Shown one piece after another: positions 11,700 to 21,935 of a stretch of DNA of 64,000 nucleotides. Source of the DNA: Takakia lepidozioides. Lineage: Eukaryota > Streptophyta > Takakiopsida > Takakiales > Takakiaceae. The notes beneath the pieces were generated by a model that worked only from the letters and a program-made list of their open reading frames with translations, did not search any database and had not been told where the DNA came from. A program made the translations under genes and the position numbers. The stretch's first letter is position 1. Each line of letters starts with the position of its first letter. The stretch spans positions 86,160,756-86,224,755 of the forward strand of contig CM060731.1 in the NCBI GenBank assembly GCA_030704615.1, written 5' to 3'.

Positions 11700-13330
11700 G
11701 AGGGGATCAAATCTCACCCAGGGGTTTTCATTCGAGTTCATAAGTGAGGATGATGGTGAGGCCGGGAGTTCAGCCACAGCTAGCAACAGAGTGCAGGCAG
11801 GAACATCTGTTTCAAGCAAAGAGAAGGTGAGAGAAGAGGACAAAAAAGATAAGAGAATTAGGTTTGAGCTGTACCCTGGAGTGACTATGATCAAGGATGA
11901 GAGACCTGAGGACAGTGAGAATGAAAAAAAGCGAGAACATCACTACTGCATGAGAGATTCAGTGCACAGCTGGAGGAAAGAGGTTGATTGCAAACTAGAG
12001 TGGACCAAAAACGGCAGATTATGAGTACATAAAGAGTACATAAAGGGGAATCCTCAACCATTGGATTTGCTTCAACTGACAATCTTGACCGTCTATTATT
12101 GACTGTTAAAACCACGATTTTCAAATTGCAATAATATCAATTCACAAATGTTTTTTTGAAATTTGATCATACTCAACTGTGCATTTATGGTGAATGAATG
12201 CGTCTAATGAAAAAAAATTTGTTATTTCAAAAGAATTTAGTCATAAAAGACTTTATGAAAATAGCTATGTTTTAGGCTCAAAATAGTACATAATATTTTT
12301 TTTAACTTCATATTTTTGAATGATAGTTTTCATTCCAGATTCTTCATTCTCCAAAAGCAAGTTTGAGAGAGTCCATTTTCTTGATTTTTTTCTAACTCTT
12401 ATATTAAAAAAGTGCATAACGTCTTTTTTTTTATGGATTGTGACAATTCCTTAAGTATGGACTTTTTAAAAGTCCATAGCATCTAGAGATTCTGGTTTTT
12501 GATAATGAAATTTAAGAGTGTGAAAGTATATGTAGATGAGCCTCTATATGTTAGTCCCTTTTTATTGATGCCATTGTCATGTAGGAATATGATAATTTAA
12601 GACTATTCTATGTCTGGAAAAAATAGTGTTGTGACAGCAAAAAATGGACACTGTAGGCTGCAATCACCCAGAGGTTTATCTTGTACAGCCAACAGCCAAG
12701 AGCGGGGCAATGTAGCAGTATCAGACAATGATGAGAAAAATGCTGCAATACCAGGGAACAGAGAGAAAGAGAGAGACTTGTCTTGGGAGATGATAAAATT
12801 GTCAATACAACAGATGAAGAGACCACCGAAGGTAGGCATATGCAAGATTTGTGATCTCTTAGGTCACAAACATACAGTAAGCAACACTGGTAGGGCAATC
12901 GTGGACAATGTGGGTTTCAGAATAGGTGAAGGAAGAACTACAAGAGACATCCAGAAGAACAAGATGAGAGCAGCAGTGCAATGAGTGTGTTGAAAAAGGG
13001 GTTTCTGAGAGTGGAGGTTCAAAGGAAAATAGAGTCCAAACAGTAATGGAAGAAGAACATGCAGCCAACAAAATAGAGGGGCTACACATGCCATGAGTGG
13101 AGGGAACAGATCTGATGCAGAGGGATGCTTCACTACAACAGATGAGCGTTTTTATGACTGCAAATATGACTATTTTTTCAGTCCTATATGCGTTCATGAC
13201 TACATGACTCTGAAGTGAAAAAAATGGCGTGATAGTGACTAGTCTTTAGGACTGCGTTTTGCAAGTCATAGCCGTGACTGCGTGCGTGGCACTTGGAGTC
13301 ATGCAAAGGAGAGTGATGTAGTCACAATTC
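11700..13330. other. AT-rich transposon debris, one unassigned ORF (12610-12984)
   Basis: Contains a 124-codon plus-strand frame (12610-12984) with a lone CKICDLLGHKH stretch that looks like half a zinc knuckle (Cys-x2-Cys with GH), which would fit a decayed gag. I cannot assign it. 12.1-12.6 kb is AT-rich with no coding signal. 13.16-13.33 kb has repeated GACT/CATGACT words but no gene. Confidence 0.3.
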
Positions 13331-13374
13331 TATGACTTACATATGACTAACTATATGATTACATTGTCTGTTGA

Positions 13375-13525
13375 GCGTTGCCTACATAGAGAGGCTTCAG
13401 TGGAACACGTGCACCACTGCGCAAGCGACACGTCACACATTCGTGAGGGGATCATATCACTATATGTCTGCAGTGCGATGCCTACATGGAGAGGCGCCGG
13501 ATGGACACGTGCGCCACTGCGGATT
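13375..13525 (+). repeat. Imperfect ~92-bp tandem duplication
   Basis: The stretch GCCTACATAGAGAGGC...ACACGTGCACCACTGCG near 13380 recurs at about 13472 as GCCTACATGGAGAGGC...ACACGTGCGCCACTGCG. Two copies only. From 13530 to 14500 I see AT-rich sequence without a supported gene. Confidence 0.6.
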
Positions 13526-14518
13526 TGACACATCATTTTTGAAATATTTTGGAATATTTTTTTAATTTTAATAAATCAAATTATAAAAGTATAAAATTTA
13601 GATTATTAATTGATTTAAATTCTTCATTATATATTTTTAAAAATAGAATGGAAGGCAAAAGGGGCTTATACAGGGGAGTACAAGCCCTGTAAATCATATT
13701 ACAAAATTCCAAATTGGACAAACATCCCCACGGATGCTTCAAAGTCTAATGCGGAGCAAAAATTAAGCAAACCGATACAAGGGCAGAGGAATCGCAGTTT
13801 GGAGATGACGAGATTGATACACGACTACCTTGCAAGTTTCAACTTTCTTGGAGGTAGTTTCCAGTTTCTCTGGTGTCACAACTGCCTTCAAGTCAATACC
13901 GAAATTAGAGTCCACCTACGCGCAAATCGCAGAATGTCTCATGACACCATCTGCGTCAGGAAAAGCTGGTTTGGCATGATATGATTATAGTTTACAACCT
14001 TAATGAACGCCTTCAGCCTGGACCTCTTTGTGATCTTCTTCTGCGATTGCTTCTTCATAACTTATGAAAGAGAAAACAGCTACACATCAAATTCTTGCAA
14101 GTACAGGGGGGTACTCAGGCCTCCTTGGGAGAAAGAGTGCCATAAACACAGACACATCCTTAAATGTAAAAATTGGAGAAGCCAACGTCTGGTAGCAGGA
14201 AATGCCTATCTCTGCCAGGTGGAGGCAACACATATTAAAATATCTATTCCCCCAAGGCCACATTTTGTTTACCTCTTTTTGTGAAAGCCACGACAGCAAA
14301 TGTGCTGCCGAATCACGGGTGCAGAATGCGCAGTGGTTCATGGAGTCGTTGAGCCGACTACATATTCACTCTAATGAATAAATATCTTTATTCCATTAAT
14401 CGAATTAGGAAAGAAAATTTGTAGTTGCATGTGCAGTAATTACAACCACTTGTAATTTTGGCTTTTTCAATAAATAGCCCGAAATTCTGCTACGACTCCG
14501 GAGTCGTTGACCCCACTT

Positions 14519-15735
14519 CTATCCGCCGTCTGAAATGCCCCCGTGGGCCCACATTGTCTGTTTCGACTCTCCAGTAGTCCCATTTACTACCAAGTGGTTC
14601 TCGGAGTGGTCGCGGACATGCAGTCGATTCGGAAAAGACACGAATGCTTCTAGTGCTTTGCCGATTCTGACTTGTAAAGTGGACAGCCTCCCACGAACAC
14701 AACGAAGCTCAGCAAGCAGATGTTTGCGCATTGTTTCACTCTCATTGCCAAGCAGCGACAGGGATTTCATCCTAGATTCAATTAATGAAACATCTGACGG
14801 CTCCTGCCGACCACGGTAGGATGATGCTGAGCACTCCGTAGGCTCTACTAGATTCACAACTTCCTCCTCTGCATCAAAATCTGGAAGTTCCGATTTCATC
14901 AACATGTCAAGACCGCCATGAATGGTTCCGAGCTTTGTGCCACAGAGCTTCACAATAAGCCCTTCCTTCAGATTTGGCTTCATCAACTGAAGAACACGGA
15001 TTTGATGTTTGCACAAGTTACTTTTCAAAGCCCATGGACAATCGCAACAAGCCCAGGTGGTTGTAGGTGCATAGATTGTGTAGCTTCGATCGGGCATTTG
15101 AACACTATCCACAATCGCCGGATGACCAGGAACAGTGGGCAAATGAACATTGACGTTAGGGATATCCCTCGCAGTCCAAACAACGTTGCTGATAAATTCC
15201 TCCTGTCGTATATTCCTTTTGAAGCCTTTCGATTTCAAGTTATCTCTGCACCAATAGCGGGTTAGAACATGACCACGAGTTTGCTGATCAACCAATCAAT
15301 TCTACTGCAATCAAGCCTTTGCTTTCCTAAGCGTAAACGAGCCTTCAAATTTTCGTGCCAAGATTCAATTGCGGCATTAGTATCCTAGCTTGCATGGGGA
15401 ACATTACGAGCCCCCGTGATCCACATGCTCAGTTTTGGGACCCATTCCATTTTGATGTACTGTTGGAAGTCACGCGCACGCGGATAGGAATAATGCAAAT
15501 CTTCTAGTCGCTCCAGTGCCCACTCTTCTAGGGTGACTCCCACGCAGGCGTTAATGTCGTACATGACTTCGCCAAGCTGCTTCAAAACAACATTACGAGT
15601 GTATGGATTGGGCATCTTACGCCACGAATGTTTTAGCCACGCGCGACGAACATGCCACAGACACAGAGATATCGCTACGTCCCCAAACAATTCCCTGCAC
15701 GCATACACATCAAATGCCACCCAATCCATCAGCAA
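14519..15735 (-). pseudogene. SWIM-type MULE transposase remnant, second family
   Basis: The minus strand gives a DDE-type segment (WVAFDVYACRELFGD, CLWHVRRAW with the CxxH typical of MULEs), then DTNAAIESWHENLK carrying the third acidic residue, then a SWIM finger (CCDCPWALKSNLCKHQ, C-x-C...C-x-H) near 15000-15050, and a long acidic and helical C-terminus. An in-frame stop at 15385 separates the two halves. Sequence outside the motifs does not match the transposases at 26-29 kb and 34-37 kb, so this is another MULE family. It is cut at about 15735, where a gag-like sequence follows. Non-functional. Confidence 0.75.
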
Positions 15736-15744
15736 TGTAACTCT

Positions 15745-16345
15745 TAGTAGTGTAACTCACAGCAATGTAACCCAACGCATGTAACCCCTCATGCATTTGG
15801 CCATTTATCTCTCGAAATAACCTATCTGCCAATTCTCTGGCTTTATCCCAAGTTAGCTCACTCTTGCCTTTTATGCTGGACTCAAAGATCTTTCTAGCGT
15901 CTCCTTTCAAACACTTACGAAAAGTTTTCACAATGAACCTCTGGGGCACCGAAGTAATTTCTCTGCTGATGTTAAAAAATTCCAGAAATGATTCAAAGTC
16001 CTCACCTAAGTTGTACTCTGGGAAAGGTTGTTTGTGCATTGTTTCAGCAGAATCAATAGGCTTGTTGGCAGACGTCACATGTGTACTTTGATTGATCAAC
16101 ATTTTCATTGAAGGCGGACAATTTGATATGACTCCCATGGCCTCACAAAGCTCCTCCACATCCAAAGCTAGTTCATGTGCAGCTTTTACCCTTTTCTACC
16201 CTCACATTACCAGTAGATCCTTCACCTTGAGTACCTTCATTCCTTTCAGCAGCTAACTCTCTCTCTCTTCTGGCTTCCAGCTCACTTAAGCCTACCATCT
16301 CCTCCACCTCCTTTTCCAACATGGCCCTAGTGTATACAGGCATGA
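15745..16345 (-). pseudogene. Gag-like retrotransposon fragment
   Basis: The minus-strand product contains FPEYNLGEDFESFLEFF, FIVKTFRKCLKGDARKIFES and LTWDKARELADRLFREI, a helical pattern typical of retrotransposon gag capsid. Upstream (16345-16200) is a charged coiled-coil-like stretch (MLEKEVEEMVGLSELEARRE). It joins the transposase remnant at about 15740. No zinc knuckle or pol domain is present. Family not assigned. Confidence 0.5.
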
Positions 16346-16929
16346 GCAGGGGCCAAACACAGCTTACCTCCGGTCAGACGGAGCCTGAATGAACTCCTCC
16401 CAATTCGCCACACAATGACAACTAATGTAGCGGTGCTTGGGCAGGTGATAAACTGCCTCCCCTAGCTGCTGCCACACCTCTCGTTCGGATTTGAGCCAAA
16501 AAGCCACCTTCACTACCCTGCGCACTCGCCTTTCCTTGACCACCGGGGTGTGGGTTAGTACTTAATACATAACACTAAAAAGTGCCCTTAGAATCGCGAT
16601 AAGTTGCTTAGGAATTCATCCACGAGATACAAAGAGTGATTAAGATATATAGTTAAATGAATGTCCTCTTGTAGATACTACAACAATTTTCCCTAATTAT
16701 GCAAAATTTATGACAACCAATAATTTATTTTATTAATTCTGTTATTTATTTATTTATTTGTCATTTTCGACTGTTCTGTTTTTAGCTATACATTTATTGT
16801 TATTATTAATACTACTGAATTTATTGTAATGAGTAATGGATGAAAAATAAACTATTCTAAGATTTTAGTTACTCAATATAGGCTTGAGCAAAATATATCT
16901 AATTATATAAACAAAACTAACTACTAAGA

Positions 16930-17170
16930 TAAGTGCGGCCTAGGGACTTGAACCCCCAAGTTGCATAGTTTGCAATCCTAACCACAAAGAGCATGAAGAT
17001 GCATTGAAGTGAATGTCGCTTTCTAATTATTTATAGAGGTTTCTGTAGGGATCTGAAAACATAGTCAACACTATCTACAAGAGTAAATGCAGCGGGCGGG
17101 AGTTGAACACCCAACCACTAGTATGGCCAACTAATCACTCTAACCACTAAACCAAGGTACAATTATTGAC
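16930..17170 (-). repeat. Two tRNA-like sequences, probable tRNA-derived SINE heads
   Basis: On the minus strand, 17165-17098 contains TGGTTTAGTGGTTAGAGTG (A-box-like) and, about 35 bases on, GGTGTTCAACTCCC (B-box-like). 17003-16937 contains GTGGTTAGGATTGCAAAC and GGGGGTTCAAGTCCC. Spacing fits RNA polymerase III internal promoters. Acceptor stems do not pair well, so these are more likely tRNA-derived repeats or pseudogenes than working tRNAs. Confidence 0.5.
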
Positions 17171-17309
17171 ACTATGGTGGTTTATTAACTACTTATACAG
17201 GTTATGTTTCTTTTCAAAAGGATTGACTTCAATCGGAAGCAGCATAGATATTAGTGTCCCTGCACCCCAAGGGTTGCACTAGAGCAAGCAGAAAACAATG
17301 TAGTTTTAA

Positions 17310-17790
17310 ACTTCTTGGGGTACTTACAAATGGCAAAGAGTGAAGCTGCAATATGTTTTGTCATGCCCAAGAAATTTACTTGGTTGCATGCCTGAAATCT
17401 GATTAATTGCAGGCTTGTCCTTCAAGGCACTTGTATGAACTGAATCTGTAGTAGGACATGTTGTTCTTACCTACCCAAGGAGCCTTGCATGATGCATGTC
17501 TTGGGGTACTTACAAATGGCAAAGAGCGAAGCTGCAATATGTTTTGTCATGCCCAAGAAGATTACTTGGTTGCATGTTTGAAATCTGGTAAATTGCAGGC
17601 TGGTCCTTCAAGGTGCTTGTATGTACATACCCTGAATCTGTAGTAGGGCATGCTCTTCTTACCTACCCATGGAGCCTTGCATGGTGCATGTCTTGGGTCA
17701 CTTCAAGGTACATGTGTATACATATCTTGGATATGTAATGTGGCAAGTTGTTCTTACATGCCTATGATATCTTGCATGATGCATATTTTG
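17310..17790 (+). repeat. ~187-bp tandem duplication with partial third copy
   Basis: The stretch beginning CTTGGGGTACTTACAAATGG at 17313 recurs at about 17500 with few changes, including AGCTGCAATATGTTTTGTCA and CCTTGCATGATGCATGT. A partial third copy follows around 17690. No coding potential is seen. Confidence 0.8.
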
Positions 17791-17960
17791 TGGATAATTA
17801 TGGATGATATAATCTGAGGCTGCAATTTAACTTGTATTGTGCAAGAGGGTCACTTGGGTACATGTCAGGAATTTGAACATGAATAAACCCTACCCTCCCA
17901 CCCTGTTTTATCATGGCTGAATGGGTGTTGTCACTTGGTGTGCTATGACAAGACTGGAAG

Positions 17961-18445
17961 TGTCGCACACCTCACTACGGTAAGCTCCCCTTCAAGTCAT
18001 AGTTACTCGCTTTGATGCGCGCGCCTAACTCCCAACCTGGCCGCCAGGCCAACTCGGAGCTTCAGCTGCTCATTGGGACATAACGGTCCCCATTTACTCT
18101 TCCAAAAGACCCTCCACCAATTTGGGCCTAGTAGAAATTCCCTTTGGTAGATGGCAGTCCGGAATAGCTCCCCACTCCTTGGTCGCTTCCAGCTCGCTCG
18201 CTCACTTACTAGTTTTTGGTCACCAACGGGCTTGCACCGTTCTCGGGGTTACTACTCCCTTGTGGAGCCACCCCCACCGCAACCCGGTGTGCGGGGCTCC
18301 ACCTAGTGAGCGCCTCCGCCTCTTTGAGCGCCTTGGGCACTCAAGGGTGCTTCAGCCCCCCGTACCTATTGCTGCCACCGCCCCCACCACAGGGGCAGCC
18401 CCTCTGCGTCCCGACCCCCTGCCCTCAAGGCAAAGGGCCACGACA
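17961..18445. mobile_element. Solo LTR with 5-bp target-site duplication
   Basis: The 485-bp segment begins TGTCG, ends CGACA, and is flanked by the perfect duplication GGAAG (17956-17960 and 18446-18450). It is homologous to the LTR at 1901-2619 but lacks an internal ~235 bp. This is the expected product of recombination between the two LTRs of an inserted retrotransposon. Confidence 0.9.
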
Positions 18446-18805
18446 GGAAGTGTTAGATGGTGCCCTGTCATGGGCTATTTATGTCTTTAATTGATAATGA
18501 CCCTAGTGGGTCTTGTCCATGTCTTGACATGACCTTCCTTCTCCTTTGTGCAGCTCCCAAAAAAAAAGGTAAATCTCTCCCTCTCTTTCTCTCTCTCCCT
18601 CTCTCTCCATGAAATTGAACTGCGCCAGTAATTTAATCACATGTGGTGCTACATTGCCTCAGTTGCCTTCGGCAGAGTGCCCTGCAGCTATCCTTCACGA
18701 CTAGTGCAGAAAGATAGTCATAACCAACAGTGATTATGATGATCAGAAAACTAGCTCAGAAAAGAGAAGGAAATAAGGGACCAGTCAAGAGTGGAAGTCT
18801 GTGAG

Positions 18806-19336
18806 CTAGAAATCCTGCTCCACAACAATGTTCTCAGTTTGGGTCGAATGTGATGAACCCCCAGATAGAGGTGCGATGATTTGAGAGTAGAGCTGCTCGT
18901 CCCCCTCCATCCCAAAAAAATGCCTTCCTACAGACTTGCATGCATGGAACGAAGCCCCTGCAACAGTGCAAATGGATCCACAAAACAAAGTAAGAAGTAC
19001 AATCAGAAGGCAAAGAAGTGCACCCAAGAAATGGAATCTGATTGGGCACCACCCTGTACCCATGGACAGGTCCACCACTTTCCCACCATGCCGGCTGCAT
19101 GTCTCAATCAAAGTCTACATGAAAGCGGGTGACTTCTCCCTACCTCTCCATGGAATGCCACCAGTTTTTTTCAATGTCTGCGACGAGTCCACATAGTTGT
19201 GGATAACATCGGATTCCACAGGGTCGCATTCTGGGTCTATGTGAAGCCCCCCTTCCCAAACGTCAAAATGGCCAACATGAGTAGGAGTGGTGTCTGGCCG
19301 AATTCGAGCAAGACAAATGGCCTTGAACACATGGGT
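18806..19336 (-). pseudogene. Methyltransferase-like gene, copy 1 (last exons only)
   Basis: Two exons homologous to exons 9 and 10 of the gene at 38.1-43.8 kb are visible: 19336-19054 (THVFKAICLARIRPDTTPTH through KVVDLSMGTG) and 18957-18806 (GASFHACKSVGRHFFGME). The DLSMGTG stretch is the SAM-binding glycine motif of a beta-class amino-methyltransferase-like fold. The donor site between the exons carries an extra G. No upstream exon is found above 19.4 kb, and the frame ends shortly after exon 10. It is a truncated remnant. One palindrome of the GGAAATTCGG class sits at about 19598. Confidence 0.8.
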
Positions 19337-19894
19337 CTGCAGCAACACCAATGGTATACTGTTAGAAACGTTGTGAAGGGCAATTCCACGAAACAATAAC
19401 ACACAACAAAGCCCTGGTGAGTACCGTCTGCCCGGGAAACTCTACATTAGATAGTGGCAGGGTGTTGACACGGGTCACAAGTACCCACCAATCATCGTGT
19501 AACGTGTTCAACAAGCGAGCGGTGGATGAACCGATACCTCTTTCTCATCCACGGGGTATAGTTTGAAATCTGCCACCGAAGTCCATCCCCCGGATGGAAA
19601 TTCGGCGCCGCATTTACATCGAAGGGGGGATGGACTTCGTCGTCTCGAGTGGCTATAGGCCCACCTGGCACTTACTGCCCATAGTTTGCATGGCAGGGAA
19701 GGAAACTGAATCGGCTACATCCATGGATGAGCCAATCTTCATCCCTGCAGGTTCCTGTCGGGGGGAAATTTAAATGTGCCCTGGAGTATTTGTGAGGAAT
19801 TGCAGCGTTTGCTTGAATTTCTTCCAGCCACCGCGCTGCTACCTCCTCCATCCGGGAGCTGCTGTCATTGAGCGTACTGCGCTACTCTTTTTCA

Positions 19895-20476
19895 GGGATG
19901 CCGTGCCGCCAAAATCTTGCTGACTGCCCTTATCAGGGCCACGATTATGCTATATTCAAACCACAATCAGGAGACATCATTGTCTGGCTTTCACTTTTCA
20001 CAGACGCATCTGGAATCAAGCGGGAGTCTTTGCGCGCAATGGAGTATCTGGAGGGCTATTACCGCTTTGAGCGAGGTGAGGGCGAGGGTCAATGCGGTCC
20101 GTGGGTCCTGAAAATTGTTGACCTCGATATACCAAGGTGGAATGGGATGCCGGACAGATCACGCACGGCCTCACTTTGGCGCTGGAACTGCTGCCAGTGG
20201 ACCAGGGAGGACGGCACCGGGGAAAACTATATTCGTGGAGTTCACTCCGCTTTTCCAGTGTATGGAGACATTCGGCTGAGTTGCGAAGACGAATCGCACG
20301 GGCACAGGAGGCCCACAGTGACCTTGTCGATGTATGATGGTGATATGATTGATGGGTATGACATTGTCGTCAGCTCCACCAAGGGCACCAGATCGACCGC
20401 ATTGCAGTTTACCTCGAGATGCCGCATCAGTAATGAACTTGTTTTGAGGGCTATCGAAGTTCCGTCGACTTGGTGA
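19895..20476 (+). CDS. Unrecognised spliced gene, last exon
   Basis: A frame of about 194 codons follows a good splice acceptor (CTACTCTTTTTCAG then GGATGCCG at 19893) and ends at 20476. An AATAAA signal lies at 20546. Stretches such as GDIIVWLSLFTDASGI and LWRWNCCQWTRED look like real globular protein, but I do not recognise a family. It sits between a single palindrome (19.6 kb) and the palindrome array (20.76-21.8 kb), so it may be cargo or a third gene of the MULE family. Upstream exons were not located. A chance ORF remains possible. Confidence 0.45.
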   Translation, partial: GMPCRQNLADCPYQGHDYAIFKPQSGDIIVWLSLFTDASGIKRESLRAMEYLEGYYRFERGEGEGQCGPWVLKIVDLDIPRWNGMPDRSRTASLWRWNCCQWTREDGTGENYIRGVHSAFPVYGDIRLSCEDESHGHRRPTVTLSMYDGDMIDGYDIVVSSTKGTRSTALQFTSRCRISNELVLRAIEVPSTW

Positions 20477-20755
20477 CACCCATGTAGAAGGAGGAAGGGC
20501 TTAGATTTGTCTGGAGCTGCTAAATGTGAGACACCGTGTTCGATCAATAAAACAACCCATCGTACCTCACTTCTGTGTGCTTGTGTTTCATCGTGTTCAA
20601 GAACTGCCGTAATTGGCCCACTCTTTACAATTTGAGGTCTCATTTCTACAATGTGTCTGTCCATATGAATATACCAGAGTCAGCGATATCACAGTCCTGA
20701 GGTGAAGAAAATCCATGTATGAGTTGTAGGAAACATGTACACGCCGAAGCTTGGA

Positions 20756-21800
20756 AATTCGGCACCGCATTCCATTTTCTCCATGAAGCTTTTTCTGGCA
20801 GCTCCCTTTCCTCCGTTGTCGTCGTAACGGAAATGCTGTACAACATTTCATTTCCTGACATGGCATTACCATACTTCGAATTTGAAATGCGGCGCCGCAA
20901 CACCATATTCGACCTTGAACTATCCAAGCATGTCCAGTCGCTAATGCTTGTCCATGTCCATACTTGAAATGCGGCACCGCATTTCCATGTCCGTCATCGA
21001 AATTTCGTACCGGACAATGAAATGCGGCACAACATTTCCTGAGAGCACAATGGAATGCGGTGCCGCATTTCCGTCGAAGGGTCTGGAATTAGACAAACAA
21101 CGATGGAAGTTCTGGAAATGCGGCACCGCATTTCCATGTGTGTCATCAAAATATCGAATCGGACAATGGAATGCGGTGCCGCATTTCCGTCCATCAAGAC
21201 GGAATGCCCACACGGGTCTGGAATTGGACAAACAACGATGTCTGTTTTGGAAATGCGGCGCCGCATTTCCCATGTTGGGCAATTGAAAGTTTTTATAGGA
21301 CAATGTAAGTTTTTATAGGACGATGGAATGCGGTGCCGCATTTCCATCAAAGGGTCTGCAATTGGGCAAACAATGATGTCCCTTTTGGAAATGCGGCGCC
21401 GCATTTCCATGTACGTCATCGAAATTTCTTATTGGACAATGGAATGCGGTGCCGCATTCCCGTCTAGCATCATGGAATTGGGAGCCCAAGAACGTCGATG
21501 GGTCTGCAGTTGGAAAAATGTCCATCTCCAAAAGGTAAATGCGGCACCGCATTTCCATGTTCGACCTCCGCATTTCGATTTACATCCATGGAAGGAGCTG
21601 GCAATCGGCAAAACTGCCGTGTCGGAAACGGAAATGCGGCACCGCATTTCCGTTTGTCCGAACAGTTTCTGATGTCCAAACCATGAAACGGAAATTTGTT
21701 CTTGCCCCGGTTTTGGAAATGCGGTGCCGCATTTCCAAAGGAGGTTTTTGCAGTTGCCACATTTCCGTTCAGACATTGAAATGCGGTGCCGCATTTCAGA
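20756..21800. repeat. Array of about 15 palindromes, GGAAATGCGG arms
   Basis: About fifteen 20-22-bp inverted repeats lie at roughly 20756, 20882, 20966, 21018, 21052, 21115, 21167, 21249, 21324, 21387, 21440, 21535, 21630, 21714 and 21777. Arms are GGAAATGCGG and its complement around a 2-bp centre that is TG, CA or CG. Sequence between them is also repeated (GTCATCGAAATTTC and GGGTCTGGAATTRGACAAACAACGATG at least three times each), giving a higher-order unit of about 115-150 bp with two palindromes. The array lies just 3' of methyltransferase-like copy 2, and single copies occur inside two of its introns (24364 and 23104). Confidence 0.95.
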
Positions 21801-21935
21801 TTTTGGGAGGGACCTGGTTTGGACGATGTTGTCGTTTAGAAGCACATGGGAGAGGGGACATGAAGGACGGGGAGAATTCCATTTTATATACTCTGGAAAT
21901 GAATTTAAATGTACAGAGAGTTCATTAAAATTGTA

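Noticed and set aside
11533-12024. A 163-codon plus-strand frame.
   Set aside because: Its first part is out of frame with a recognisable RNase H fragment and the rest shows no domain.
21055-21845. Overlapping frames on both strands rich in EMRxRIS-type words.
   Set aside because: They are translations of the palindrome array (GGAAATGCGG...), not genes.
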